NCBI GenBank assembly: GCA_026545225.1
Contig: CM048853.1
Location: forward strand, 49,091,755-49,155,754
Direction of reading: 5' to 3'
Length of the DNA: 64,000 bases
From: Cornus controversa
Taxonomy: Eukaryota > Streptophyta > Magnoliopsida > Cornales > Cornaceae
The position numbers were made by a program, and so were the translations under genes. Below are positions 13,901-25,460 of this stretch, one piece after another; within the stretch, counting starts at the first letter, position 1, and each line of letters opens with the position of its first letter. The notes under the pieces were generated by a model that worked only from the letters and a program-made list of their open reading frames with translations, made no database searches and had not been told where the DNA came from.

Positions 13901-15061
13901 TCATAGCACGTGTGATCAGGGGTGGACCCAGAAACTTATACTTGAGGGTGCCGAACTAGTGTATAAAAATAAAATTAAATATATACAAGTAACCTATATT
14001 ATAATTTTTTTTACATAGAAGTCCTATATGATTTTAATATATATAAAACTAAGATAAGATCATGTATAAATAAAAAGTATCTGAGAATTTGTTATTTATC
14101 ACAGAAGGAAAAAGGAAAAAAGCAATCTCAAATTTGCTCCCCCTTCAGTTTTTGGATAACTATTTGTAGCCCTTCCATTTGAATGTCTTAACATATACCC
14201 AATGCTGATTGTTACTTCTTAGTTCTTACCTTACTAGTAGATGTGTGTTGTGTTGTCAAATATCTTGATGTACTAATTGTTGAACTGCTTCTTATTGGAT
14301 AATTTTTTTGCTGCAGAGTGTGTTTCTAATTTCTGTTTTGCTTACATGACAGTTGTGTCCATTGTATCCCCACAATCCAGAGGTATTACTTAATGAGTTG
14401 AAGTCCCCATCTGAGCTGCTTGACTTCGGAGAATTCTCAGATTGCATGGATTTTGGAAGTGGTTCTGGTTCCCCTCTCCTTCATGTTGTCAATCCTGCAT
14501 TTGATTATGTGCCACCGAGGCTTGTCAGTTTATTTATTACTGAGACGTAAGTTCACCTGACTATTATTTGTTAAGGATTGCATGGGCTTACAGAATTCTG
14601 AGATGAAACAATGATGTTTGCTTGCATAACACCTTTTCTTTTCAAGTATATGAAATAAGGAGACAAAACCCAAGTGACATTCAACTGAAGTGATGAAGTC
14701 TATCTCAGATTAAAATTTAACAGTCTGTTTTATGTTCTATGGGTTCAAACTAATAGACTCGTAAATTTCTTTATTGGGGTCATGTGATGGAACTTCTTCT
14801 ATAAGAGTGTTCTAGCTGTCCTTGATATTTTACATAGATGTCATTTTCTTTAGATCTTGCAATTTTGTTCATTTGTACTAAATTACAAAAATATTGTACT
14901 CTTTTATATGTTTTGCCTTTAGTTTTTTGAATTCTTGGTATTAGATGACAGTCATTGTTAATTGATCTTTACTTCTTTGCAGAGGAGGGCATAACCCATC
15001 ATACATGTACCGGCTCCTTGCAGATTATTACTCTGCTGATGATATGGTGGTGCAAGGGTGA
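4962..15061 (+). CDS. Translation initiation factor eIF2B subunit beta
   Basis: One of the regulatory alpha/beta/delta subunits of eIF2B, the cytosolic GDP/GTP exchange factor that recycles eIF2. Nine coding exons give 411 aa: 4962-5014, 5102-5256, 7720-8007, 8284-8413, 11655-11762, 11916-12018, 12109-12234, 14353-14546 and 14983-15061. All junctions are GT-AG and keep frame. The helical N-terminal half contains AVGKQLIAANPVELAIGNIV and ends near EQAVEHIHHNEVILTLG. The Rossmann-like C-terminal half contains VFVAEGAPRYQGHVLAKEL, VGAHAVMANGGV, VPFVVLAGIHKLCPLYP and GGHNPSYMYRL. Residues 105-115 are strongly acidic and 120-129 alanine-rich, giving a disordered loop that makes it longer than the roughly 350-aa animal protein; I recall plant homologues of about 400 aa. 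Introns 2, 4 and 7 are large and hold SINE, LINE and hAT remnants. The start is the only ATG ahead of the conserved N-terminus. Confidence 0.95.
6839..6990. repeat. Tandem duplication of a 77-bp unit in eIF2B-beta intron 2
   Basis: Unit 1 (6839-6915) and unit 2 (6916-about 6990) share most bases, including TTCTTAGCTAGCAC and ACACATTTCCTAACAAG. It is a plain head-to-tail duplication in an intron with no evident function. Confidence 0.8.
7324..7475 (+). mobile_element. tRNA-derived SINE in eIF2B-beta intron 2
   Basis: This 152-bp insertion is flanked by an 11-bp perfect duplication, CATGTCTAAGC (7313-7323 and 7476-7486). It carries an A-box-like TAGCTCAAGTG and a B-box-like GTCGAGTGTTCAAGTC, and ends in an A-rich tail. 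These are the marks of a pol III-type SINE copied by target-primed reverse transcription. Confidence 0.8.
8641..8779 (-). mobile_element. tRNA-related SINE, reversed, in eIF2B-beta intron 4
   Basis: On the minus strand it reads an A-box-like CTATAACCTAGTGG and a B-box-like GAGGGTTAAAGTCCCC, then ends in a poly(A) run (poly(T) on the plus strand). A near-perfect duplication, about TATAATATTCTAT and TATAATATGCTAT, flanks it (8627-8639 and 8780-8792). It belongs to the same broad family as the copies at about 19.8, 34.8 and 40.5 kb. Confidence 0.7.
10845..11290 (-). mobile_element. 5'-truncated LINE (L1-type) 3' end
   Basis: The minus strand encodes the C-terminal end of a plant L1 ORF2. It shows WSKSSLSLFEAWA, a tryptophan-rich core LCLWWALWGERNRRFFDG and SSLFFLIQG, followed by a stop and an A-rich tail ending near 10845. 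The same block occurs in the better-preserved copy at 58622-59492 (LCVWWCLWRERN). The element is dead and lies in intron 4 of the eIF2B-beta gene. Confidence 0.8.
13917..14050 (+). mobile_element. Fragment of a hAT-like element (left end only)
   Basis: CAGGGGTGGACCCAGAAACTT resembles the left terminus of the complete hAT element at 30480-30962 (CAGTGATAGATCCTGAAATTT). No matching right end or 8-bp duplication was found within eIF2B-beta intron 7, so this is a truncated copy or a chance partial match. Confidence 0.4.
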
Positions 15062-15110
15062 CCTGCTTCTTTAAATTGGGTTTGGCTACCTTTGCGTTTT
15101 AAAATGTTGC

Positions 15111-17151
15111 GTAAGTTATTATTTCATTAGTTTAACACCGATACATTACATTGATACAACATGTATTTGGATGATTTTGAAATTCAGTGCTGAACAAATG
15201 TAAGAGGCTCTTTGGTAAAGCTTGCAATATGCTACTAATGTATACTTCCATACCAAATTGCTTGGCCTAGCATTCGTGAAGCATGATGGAGCCATTTAAT
15301 TAGTTTTCAATTGTTCTGTTTTGAGCCAAAATTGGGTTGATTGTCCAATTTATGGTTGGTTTTGGATAATCAATTTTCCATTTTTTTTTATCAAAACACT
15401 TGGCAGCTCCCAACCCCAGCTCTCTCTCTATTATCTTATCTCCCCAATAGACCGTAGGGTGATTAAAACTATAAAAATAATATTAAAAAATTAGTAACTA
15501 CAAAGATATATAGGAATTATTGAATTAATAAATCTTAAGTAGAAATCATAGTTAGAATTATCTGAATGCCTAACACCCCTTAAACCCCTTTGTATCATTT
15601 TTCATTTTAGCTAGACTTGAAGTTCATGTACAAGCCCCCCTCTCCAGTTAATGCTGGATCTACAAAAAGTTACTGTTATTGCTGTTAATGTGCAACTATG
15701 CTTTTTGATGGACCCAAAGAGGAGCGCATGGAAAGATCATGACAATCTTATAAAAGAAGAGGTTTAAGACAAGGAATACATGCATGAATTTGGAGTCCCA
15801 TCTCAGATATGAGACATAAATATTGTCAATCACCTGACAGAAAGTATGGACCTCGATAAAATCCTTACCACTAGAATACCATATAAGTGCTGTAATGATA
15901 ATAGGATTAGGACCTAAGTTTTTCCTACGAAGCTTATATCCCTCATGTTCGTTTCCTTATTTTCTTATGTTATGGTGTAGGAAATTTATATTAGAAGGAC
16001 AAGGACACCCTCAACAAGACATTAACAATAGGGAAAGGAAAAGATGAAGTTGTTGAATGAAAAGCTAGAGGTAATTAGGAAATCACATAAATGGAATCAA
16101 CTACATTAGGAGACAAAAGCACCACCTAGGAATCACTGTTTTTTTCCCCTTCCCTTTTGGCGGGAGGGATGGGATGGTTTGGGAAGACCTCTAAATTGGT
16201 TTGGTGCCATCTTTTAGCAAAAAAATGTGCTTCCAAATTCATGATTCATGTAGTCAAGTAAAATCATCCTCCAACAGTTAAGCTAATTTGTGTTCTCCCT
16301 GATGAAGTGAAAATGTTCCAATTGCCTTGTGCTTCCGCTCATCCATCCAATAAGAACAAAAAAATTACCTCAACTCTAGCATAATGTTTCAAGAAAGATA
16401 GGCTTGATTCTGACAGAATCCCAGATCGTTCCATTGTGGGAGAAAGCAGGAGTTATCCCACTTAGCTTGAGCCTCCTTTAAGACCTTGTAACAAGCTTAT
16501 ATTTCAGCTTTGGTGACAACTGAGGGCTCCATCATGGCCCCTTGTAGTTCCTCATTCCTAACTGCCTTGGGCTGCTTGAAGAACATCCATCAAGTTAAGC
16601 TTTAACCTATTTAGTAGACGAGCTTCATCAGCTTGGCTTACCCAGCAATCTCTTTCCGAAGGAACAAACTAAAGCCCAGTCATACAAGAAAAGCCTTCGA
16701 GGACATTCTATCATACGCTGAATCTACTTCCATGTTCTTATCTTCACTGAAAGAGTGATAAGAAAGCACAAGACCTCTAATCTTTCCTTAAAACTAATGC
16801 CCCCAGAACTTGAACTGTTTCTCTGAAACAGAAGTAGCAAAATTTAGATTTGTTACCTTTCCCTTTGGCGATGATTATATTTTTGCAACAACTATTTTCT
16901 TCTTGTGTTTTTGCTCCATTTTGAAGGATGAATTGTTGTCCTTGGACTTCCGAAGACAAATGAAAACAACTACTGTATATTTTCTTAAACATCCAAATGT
17001 CGCCTCAGCTAATGAAATTCCTGTTACTTCTCAGATTAACATGTTTGCATGCTTTAAGTTTTCTTCTTTAGCTATATAAACAGTGATATGTGCTATATCT
17101 GTCTTATAATGCGATTGTGAGTCATTGTCACCGTGGTTGTCAATTTTCAGG
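15111..17151 (+). other. Possible 3' UTR intron of the eIF2B-beta gene
   Basis: Forty-nine nucleotides after the stop codon there is a strong donor, TTGC|GTAAGTTATT (15111). A matching acceptor, CAATTTTCAG, ends at 17151, and transcript-like sequence follows to an AATAAA at 17618. If spliced, this 2-kb segment is a 3' UTR intron. It contains an RNase H-like pseudogene fragment on the other strand. No transcript data are available, so this rests on splice signals alone. Confidence 0.3.
16430..16575 (-). pseudogene. RNase H-like retroelement remnant
   Basis: On the minus strand the frame reads AVRNEELQGAMMEPSVV, then TKAEI, a stop, ACYKVLKEAQAKW. This matches the pattern of plant retroelement-derived RNase H domains (RNEEG..GAM...VV.AEA.AC.KALQ.A). 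It is short and interrupted, hence non-functional. Identification is by motif pattern only. Confidence 0.45.
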
Positions 17152-17617
17152 CAGTTGAGGTAGCTACTTCCGAAGAAAATGTTAGCGAGGAGAACCAAAA
17201 TGTTTATTCAGATGGTAGTAGTGTGTGGAATTATGTTGACCATTTTTTAGGCTTATAGAAACTTGGGTGTTGAGGAAACTGCAGTTTGGAGATCTTGGCA
17301 TCCATGGTGAAGAAGACGAGGATAGAGGAAAATGTTTCAGTTATCTGTGACTCGTAGCTAAGAATTGTAATGAGAGGAACAAAGAAAGGCAGGACAAGTG
17401 AATTCTGCAATTGCGAGGTTGATTGATGTATTCTATAGCCAAACTTGTGGTATAGAGGCTTGTTTTACAAATGAGGAATTTGTGGATGTGTTGCTTTTCT
17501 CTGTTCAGTTTTTTATGGAAATTTATTCAAGAAATTGGGGACCTAATGACAGACACACAGTTTCTTTTTCATCATGGAATAGTTCTGTTTTTCTCAACTG
17601 AATATAGACCTTTGCTA

Positions 17618-17623
17618 AATAAA
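17618..17623 (+). terminator. Candidate poly(A) signal for eIF2B-beta
   Basis: A canonical AATAAA lies in a T/A-rich context after the putative last untranslated exon (17152 onward). It would be the gene's poly(A) signal only if the 3' UTR intron is real. Otherwise an earlier, less canonical site near 15.1-15.3 kb would serve. Confidence 0.3.
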
Positions 17624-17649
17624 AGAAAACTCCTTTTATATTATTAGAA

Positions 17650-18560
17650 TCTTTAGAGGCTATAGTCACTGTCTATTTCCTCTTCTTTTTCTTTTTTTTC
17701 TTTATTTTACCTCCATTCCATGGTAGTATGGTGGGTTAAGGTAGCTACTGTTTCATGTGCCAGAACATGCTTTTGAGGCTTTTCCTTCTAAGAAATTATT
17801 TGCCATGTCAAAAATCTCTGTACTAGAACTATTTGGTTGGTGCTTAATTCCATCCACAAATCAAAGTATGGCAATTTCCGTACTCTTACCATAAAAAAAA
17901 AAGAGGAAAAACCACACCAAAAAAATAAAATAAAAAAGAAGAAAAAAAGAGAAAAAACCATTGTGAATTTATTCCGTATGGCACTCATCATATATATATA
18001 TATATACTGAGTTATAGTCTAGAAACTAATCGAGAACAAAGCTAAAGCTCCTTCCACAGTCAATATGGGGTAAAATTTTATGAAAATTAATGATGAATTT
18101 CCACTTATTTCCAGCGGATTTTTTTTTTTTTTTTTTGGTAAGTGAAGCAGTAATGCACTCGTCTACATTTTTTTTTTAAAGAAAAAAAAAATCTTAAAAA
18201 AAATTGTTTTTGGCATCAGAAAAAGACTGAAAAATCATTTATTGTCCGACCTAAGAAAGAATTATCAATTGACTTTGTGTTCGAGTAACTATTTTGTGCC
18301 TAAAATTTTCGGTTCTTTAAGATGAAAGGTGCAGAATATATACATATAAAACCTGTTGGAGAAAAAAAAAAAGGAACAAGAAGAAGATTGAAGATATAGA
18401 AGAACAAACTAAATAAAACCTTTATCCAACCACAATGAAGCATAGTATTTTGCACAAACCTTCAGAACCAAGTATGGCATGAAATACTAAAATTAATACA
18501 ACACTTAGAATCAAATATACAACTAAAAGTTCATATTTTTATGGAATAGCTAAAGAATAA
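17650..18560. other. Intergenic spacer between two convergent genes
   Basis: It contains A- and T-rich runs (poly-T near 18120-18136) and a short (TA)n at about 17991-18005. No coding signal was seen. The 3' ends of the eIF2B-beta (+) and SKIP5-like (-) genes should both fall here. Confidence 0.5.
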
Positions 18561-18567
18561 ATTATTG

Positions 18568-21500
18568 TCATAGGTGCTCTACATCAAACCAGAAAAAGAG
18601 GGAAGTTCGAGCATAAATGACTCGAACACGCTGCAGAGCCAGGGTTCCACTTGTCATAACAGCCTTGGCACCTCCTTCAATTCGTGTTCGAGAAACAGTA
18701 ACACGATCACCTCGGCTTTTCACCAAGGATGGAAACACCTCAGGGCCACTGGCTGTGCTCACAATCGCATGGGAAAGATAATCTAAGGGGTTTGACTCGC
18801 ATTGAAGAACACACCCGTCGATTGTCAGTCTCCCACTCCTATGGAGCAAGCAGCAACCGAGCTCCGACTTCACTGTTAGGTTCGCCAATTTACAGGTTGA
18901 CAGGAACTCCAATGCACTGCTCAAACACAGAATATGATGTACAAAAATTTGTTGATCACAGTGAAAACAGCATTGGTGATTCTTCAGAAGTCAACTCCTA
19001 ATTGCTGGGCATGCATTTCAATGGTGAAGGCTTGGCAAGTTATCTTTATATCTATAAGAAAATTTCAGATTAAACTGCAAATAAAAATTCAACGTCTTAG
19101 ATTATTATTTTTAAAATAAACGATTTTTTTGGACAAGTACATTGGACAAGGGACTATCAAAGAATTTAAAGAATTTCTTCAAATCCTATTTATTGGGGTA
19201 ACAAGGGTAGCAAACTGTTGTTTCAAAATCTTTCACTGGAACAATCACAGGCACCTATAACAAGTAAAATCAAATCTTATGATGGGCACTGCAAGATTAA
19301 GCATGTTCTATTTTTCTGGGTGCTTGAGAGCTCATCATGCATGGGGATTAAAGTAAATGCACACCAGTTATTAGCTATCTGCCAATCCCAGCAGATTGGA
19401 GGTTCCAAGTTATTTTTACTGAGAATATTCCTATAGGATCACCATTCAACACAAAAGGAAGAACATGAATAAAATTTTACTAACCTGTCTGAACCCCGGG
19501 AACACAGAAGCGTTGTATCATCAGGAAGCTCCCCTCCGCCAATCTGAATAAATTAAGAAAAAAGAGAAATGGTGATATTTCTATCAAAAAAAGAATAATC
19601 TCCTTTCCTTGCTATAAGGTTCATGAGAGCAAGCTGGCGCCCCAGACTTAGACAGCATAACATAAGGGTGTTTGATCTTGATTCCTGACATGAAATGAGG
19701 AAGCCCAGTAAGAGTAAAAACTGTCTCAATTCGCACAACATTTCAAAAGCACTTTTGTAGGTCATGCATTGCTAGCTAGCTCCATCTAAAGGTGGTTTCC
19801 ACATGCATGGATTCATACAACCGTCATTGCTTTTCTTGGTAGGTAAGTGCGCGCACACAATTCACATGCACGCTATTGCCCCAATGGGGGCTTGAACCCT
19901 CAACCTGGGGAAAGAAGGAGGAGATTCCCCTTGAGCTGAAACCTTGGCTATACAACTGTTTACTAACACCACCATACTTGGATATAATAAACAAACACCA
20001 GCAATAATATAAGGATGACCTTGTTATGATATATTCTTAAATGAGTCTATCAATAAAAAATTGAAAACCAACTGCAACAAGATTTTGTGACTAAGAACCA
20101 TCACTGTTATTGTTATGTTATTTCCATAACACGATTATTAATAAATAATGCAAATGGAAGATTTGCTTTGATTGCAGTTGGTGAGAATCCGTATAAGCTT
20201 TCAAGTGCAAAGAAAGGAAGGAAAATGATTGACACAATCATACGGAGAAAAATGGCAGCCATTCTGAACTTTTGGATTATGTTATTCAAAAACTAGAATT
20301 TCCAGTATGTCCCAACTGTTTTCAATTTTAGAAAATAAGATACCCATAGGGTTCCAACCAACTAAAGTGACATTTACAGGAGAGGAGCTTTCAACATACC
20401 AAGCAAAGGGGCTTTTTAATCTGAATATTACAAGCAACATGACTCCCCCCTGCACCAATCAGAATAGTGTCACCAGGCCTACAACGCGCAAAGTCTTTGA
20501 TCAGGTTTACACGGCATACTTCATGATACAAGCATGAAATAGAAGCAAATGAAACTTTACCAACCTTGCAGCAGAGACAGCTGTTTCGATGTTGGGGAAA
20601 ACTCCAGGTTGAGATAAATCTTTGACAGACCGGTCTACGCGCAGCCACAGGCGAGGATGACATGCCAGGTAACTCCATCTGTGGCAAACGAGGGCGGTGT
20701 TATACCGATCTGCAACTCAACAGCAACTCGTGACAGAGACCAAACAAGATCATATATATATACATGCAACAAAGCTAACAGGTTTTTGACACTGTAGCAT
20801 GACCAAAAGAAACAATCCAGGCAGACATCTAAATTTCATTTTTTGGGAAGTAAATAATGGGCAGGGAGTGTGTGAACACAGGCTGCCACTACCACAAATT
20901 ATGACATAGGCTCCACCACTTGGGGTAGACCTTAGGCGGGCGCCCCTCCCAAGTGCAGTGAAGGTCGCCAACCTAGGTCATGGGTATTTTCTTTTTCATT
21001 CCATTCAACTCACAGTTTCTTTTTTTTTCTTTTTCCGGGTAATTAAGACTGCACACCCATTTTGTCCCATGGGGCTTCAACCCTCAACCTCCCATTTTCT
21101 AATTAAGACTGAGTGGACTCCCTGCACATTGTACTCAGTTGCAGCAAATGGTAATAAACAATTTCAAAATTTGTAACAATATTTCGCATGTCCATCATCA
21201 TTGATGTTCAAACGAAACAATTTTGGGGTCTCTGTTCAGACCTTTATTCAACCCACTATTCAGTGTCAAATCTTCAGCAATATTAATATTTTTCCCCAAA
21301 TTTACCAACAATATTATTGTTAGACCTTTTCTCATCACATCTACCTCAACTTCTACGAACATCAAAATAATTGAAGCACTTCACAGCTAATAGATCCCAT
21401 AAATACAACCAATCAACTGATACGATATTTTGGGACACCAAAGTGGTAGAACAAGGACTCAATATTAAACTTCAATTAAAACAAACAAAAAATTCCCAAA

Positions 21501-21941
21501 AAAATAAAAATAAAAATAACGAACTGATACAACATTCTAAAGACCGTTGAATGAACTAAGCTAGAAAAATGAAACAAGAAATCAAAAAAATCTGATCTTT
21601 ACACCGTTCAATGGACGTTCTTCAATTAATTACACCCAATTGTTCATTCTAAACTACAACAAGAGAAACTTACAAAAATTAGGGTTCTGTGTGCAGTTTT
21701 ATAAGAAAGGTTTCACCTTTAGATTTATAAATGAAATCCAATATTGGGTCTTCACAGAATCTGGGAATTGAACTAACAAAAAGAATTAAGGTTTCGAAAT
21801 GTGTGTGTATATATATATACCTGGAATAGGGGATAAGAAGCTGAAGATGTGCATGAGACAGCCATCGTCAAGAATGTTTATATGCAATCGAGAAGATGAT
21901 TGTTTGGAGAATCGCTTCTTCTCTTTTCCCTTCTCTTCCAT
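18568..21941 (-). CDS. SKIP5: F-box protein of the SKIP5 type
   Basis: Probable substrate adaptor of an SCF (SKP1-cullin-F-box) ubiquitin ligase. Five exons on the minus strand give 250 aa: 21941-21821, 20709-20565, 20478-20400, 19543-19485 and 18916-18568, all with GT-AG junctions in frame. The F-box covers about residues 23-65 (INILDDGCLMHIFSFLSPIP, then DRYNTALVCHRW), split by intron 1. The rest resembles a right-handed beta-helix carbohydrate-binding fold, with RPGDTILIGAGG, NIQIKKPLCLIGGGE, CKLANLTVKSELGCCLLHRS, GRLTIDGCVLQCE and RIEGGAKAV. The ATG at 21941 precedes a short basic leader and is the only start in frame with the F-box. The match to Arabidopsis SKIP5 (At3g54480) is from memory but very close in pattern. 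Its substrates are not evident from sequence. Confidence 0.92.
19832..19965 (-). mobile_element. tRNA-related SINE fragment in SKIP5 intron 4
   Basis: On the minus strand it reads a B-box-like GAGGGTTCAAGCCCCCATTG, preceded by AGCTCAAGGGGAATCTCC. It matches the 8641-8779 family in layout. Clear target-site duplications were not resolved, so the edges are approximate. A shorter relative of the same repeat lies at about 21040-21110. Confidence 0.5.
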
Positions 21942-22222
21942 TGGGTAGGACCTCTCACTGCTCTCTCTCTCTCACACACCCCTCTACTCCTCAACTCCTT
22001 CGTCTGACAAATCTTACCCCTAAAATCCAAGCCGACCTACTGGAGACATGTATACAAAATCAGATACATGTGTGTATAAAATGTATATACGGCCCAATAG
22101 TATAACCCGAACATTAATGAAGGTCGAACTCGTCATAATTGTCATTCGACTTCACAATTTGGTACACCTTCACTGGGCCCCACCAGAAGTTGTGAGAGAG
22201 GTTTGTTCCGCGAAATAGTACA

Positions 22223-23292
22223 GTGTAAATTACACTGGCCTCCCTTGAAATTTTGTCTAATTATACATAATATTAAATTAATAGATTTTATTACAATGAC
22301 CTCCTTTGAGGTTTGCTCCATTACGATAAAGACTCTCTCTGTCCAAAATTTCGTTAGTTTTGTCAAAAAAATTAGGATAAATTACACTGACCTCTCCTAA
22401 GGTTTGACCTAATTACAACCGGTGTCAAACTAATTGATTTTGTTACAATGACCTCTCTTGTAACAGAAATGGACTAACCGACGTTAACTTTTGGGTGAAA
22501 TGTCTATTATACCCTTAATATTATATTGATATAAAAATTAAAATATTTATATATATAAAATGATACTTTTGCCCATCTAATATAATAATATTTACTATAG
22601 TAAATATTATTATTATTATTACTATATATATATATGTAGGTATACATATACATATTCCCGCCTTCGGCTCAATCAACCTCACCATGGTAGTGGTCATGGC
22701 AACTAGGGTTTGCACGATGGTTGTGGTGGCTTATGGTGGCTCGGCTAATGGTGGTTCACGGCATGGCAGTTGTGAGTGGTGGGTCTGGTCTGTGGCATGG
22801 CGGTGGTCTTGGTGTGGTGTCAATGAGGGTGATGATGGTAGCTGGAGTTGTGCACGCACACACACACACATATATGTATATCTACATATATATAATAATA
22901 TTTACTATAGTAAATATTATTATATTAGATGGGAAAAATGTCATTATATATATATATATTTATATATATATATATTAATTTTTTATCAATATAATATTAA
23001 GGGTATAATAGACATTTCACCCAAAAGTTAACGTCAGTTAGTTCATTTCTATTACAGGGGAGATCATTGTAACAAAATCAATTAGTTTGATGCCAGGTGT
23101 AATTAAGTCAAACCTCAGGGAAGGTCAGTGTAATTTATCCTAATTTTTTTGACAAAACTAACGAAATTTTGGACGGATGGGGTCTTTGTCGTAACAGAGC
23201 AAACCTCAAGGAAGGTTATTGTAACAAAATCCATTAGTTTGATACTGGGTGTAACTTGGCCAAATCTCAGGGGAGGTCATTGTAATTTACCC
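22223..23292. mobile_element. Foldback / Mutator-like element with arms of about 430 bp
   Basis: The outer 433 bp (22223-22655) and the last 424 bp (22869-23292) are inverted copies of one another. They share AAATTACAMTGACCTCCC-type termini, TTCGTTAGTTTTGTC, GTTAACTTTTGGGTGAAA, and a small inner palindrome, ATATTTACTATAGTAAATAT. Each arm holds two internal sub-repeats of the terminal motif. The 213-bp core is rich in GGT on the plus strand and has no credible ORF. The flanks AATAGTACA and AACAATATA match at 6 of 9 bases, compatible with a decayed 9-bp Mutator duplication. Confidence 0.75.
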
Positions 23293-23330
23293 AACAATAT
23301 ATACCAACTCCAAAACCTCTTCTCTCCTGA

Positions 23331-23660
23331 AAATTATTAGATGGTCCGGGACCATGCGATCTCGACCATAGCTAGTGATTAGTCAAGACTAGACCATCTA
23401 ATAATTTCACCTCCTCTCCACACCAAAGTCATTTTTTTCACTAATTTGGATAATCATTTTTATAATTAAAACTGAGTTTGAATTGAAAATTTTTAAATCA
23501 AACCGGGACCATGCTATCTCGACCGCAGCTAGTGATTGGTCAAGACCAAACCATCTAATAATTTCCCCTCATTTCCACAGCAAAGTTCAGTTTTTTCACT
23601 AATTTGGATAATTATTTTTATAATTAAAACTGAGTTTGAATTGAATTTTTTTAAATCAAA
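23331..23660. repeat. Hairpin-forming segment plus 157-bp tandem duplication
   Basis: A perfect 16-bp inverted repeat (AAATTATTAGATGGTC at 23331-23346, complement at 23392-23407) encloses 45 bp. The block starting at 23348 is then repeated from 23505 (157-bp period), including CTCGACC..AGCTAGTGATT and ACTAATTTGGATAAT. Only the first unit has the left arm of the hairpin. Confidence 0.75.
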
Positions 23661-23727
23661 CTTAATTAGGGTTGAGGTGTCAACAACCCGATCAAACCCG
23701 AATTTTAATCTTATTTTTTTTATTTCA

Positions 23728-23763
<36 letters not shown>

Positions 23764-24306
23764 AACTATGATTATCCTTTTCTTTTCAATTTCCTTTTGT
23801 TTAAATCTTAATTTATTGTATATTAATACTTTAAAAAAATAATTTTTTTAGAATTTGTTTGTAATTTTTAAAAATTTAGAATCTTTTATGTTTATGATAT
23901 ATTTTAAATTTCTAATTAGTTGCATGCATGAAAATAGGTCATCCGCAAAGCACCATATCATTTCAAGATAAGCCACACCAATTTATCTCTCTATATTATG
24001 ACATCTCTCTCCCTCTCTCAATTGTTCCTGCAGTTGCTGACACTCTAAGTTGCATTGGAACATGTTTTAAAATTATATACATTTTTACTTTTCGGTGTGA
24101 CTTATCATCTTCTTTCATCGATTAAAAAATCAAATGGTCATAATTGTTGGGTTGCATGATTAAATATATAATCTAATCACCCATGAATAAGGAGACTCTT
24201 GGATTGCTTGTAACTCATTATTCTTGGGCCTCCGTAATTAAGTCCATTATTTAATCACCACAAATAACTTATAAATCATGACTCTTGAGTTGCTTGATTA
24301 AATATA

Positions 24307-25460
24307 GGGCAAATTACATTAACCTCCCTTCAAGATTGGCTTTATAACGCTTACCTCCCCTGTGTTTTGGCATATAACACTTACCCTTTCTAGTTTGTAC
24401 ATTTGTAACAAATACTCCATTCTGTCAGTCAAACTAACGGTTATTGCTAATGTCATCAAAATTTAATCTTAAAAGGACAATTATACCCTTAAAAATATTA
24501 CGGTTGAAGTTGGTGGGTCTCTGATTCAATGACAGCTCCAACATTGGGATGGTAGTGACTAGTGGTTTGGACGAAGCTAGGTCTTCTTGGCAGTGGTTTC
24601 AATGGTGAGTGTTGATGGCGTAGATGGTGAAGTTGGGTGGAGATAGAGGTGGGTGGTGGCTTGGTTGGAGGTGATGTTGCTATAATTGAAGGTCTGAAGT
24701 GGGTTTGCTCACAACGGTGGCTCATGGTGGGGGAAGTGGGTCTTCTCGGTTGTTTAGGTGTTGTTTGAATAATGGTTGTGGAGTCTGTGGTTTGGTGGGT
24801 TTGACCGACATTGAGTCTGTTTGGCCGAGGTGATGACGGCAATGGAGATATAGGTCATCTTAATTGGTGCGGCAATGGATGTGGTAGGAGTCTCGGTTGG
24901 CTATGAATGGTGGACATTGGAGCTTCAATGGAGGTGTGGCCGGGGAGTCGGTCTTGGTGGATGAAGATAGAGGAGCTTGCATGGTAGTGGAGATATAGGC
25001 ATGGTTAGCTTCAATAGTTGCTGACCATCATCTGGATCTCCATGCACAGATCACCGATCAGTACTAAAGCAAGCCAACACTCATCGGAGTACCTTCACAG
25101 ACCACTGCGAGCATGGTAGCACAAAGCTTGATAGTTATCAACTGCAAACCATCGAAGCTTCACCATAACATTGGGTCTCTATTTACCCGAAACTCAAACT
25201 CTGCTGCACAGAGCTCCACCGCCAATCAAGCTTCTCCATCAACCAAGACTACATCGTTGTTCGTCGCTAGAGCTATGGTGACTATGGAGCCTTCCCAATG
25301 GTGGTTGTTTATAGATGTAAGGGTATAATAGTAATTTCATAAGTTGTGTTAACATATATTAACGATTGTTACTAATAAGCAGGTAAGTGTTATATGCCAA
25401 AACACATGGGAGGTAAGTGTTATAAAACCAATCTAGAAGGGAGGTAAGTGTAATTTGCCC
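24307..25460. mobile_element. Non-autonomous Mutator-like element (MULE), 1154 bp
   Basis: The ends GGGCAAATTAC and GTAATTTGCCC open inverted arms of about 150-200 bp that share CCTCCCTTCWAGATTGG, TTTTGGCATATAACACTTACC and TTATACCCTT. A perfect 9-bp duplication, TTAAATATA (24298-24306 and 25461-25469), flanks the element; nine bases is the Mutator signature. The interior is compositionally skewed (GGT-rich to about 25020, then CA-rich to about 25280). Its ORFs are low-complexity, with no transposase signature. Confidence 0.92.

Noticed and set aside
22684-23031. GGT-rich ORFs in the foldback element
   Set aside because: They run from the skewed core into (TA)n sequence. Composition explains the open frames.
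24498-24842. 114-aa Pro/Thr/Ser-rich minus-strand ORF in the MULE
   Set aside because: Low-complexity translation of a GGT-rich strand; no domain, no splice context.
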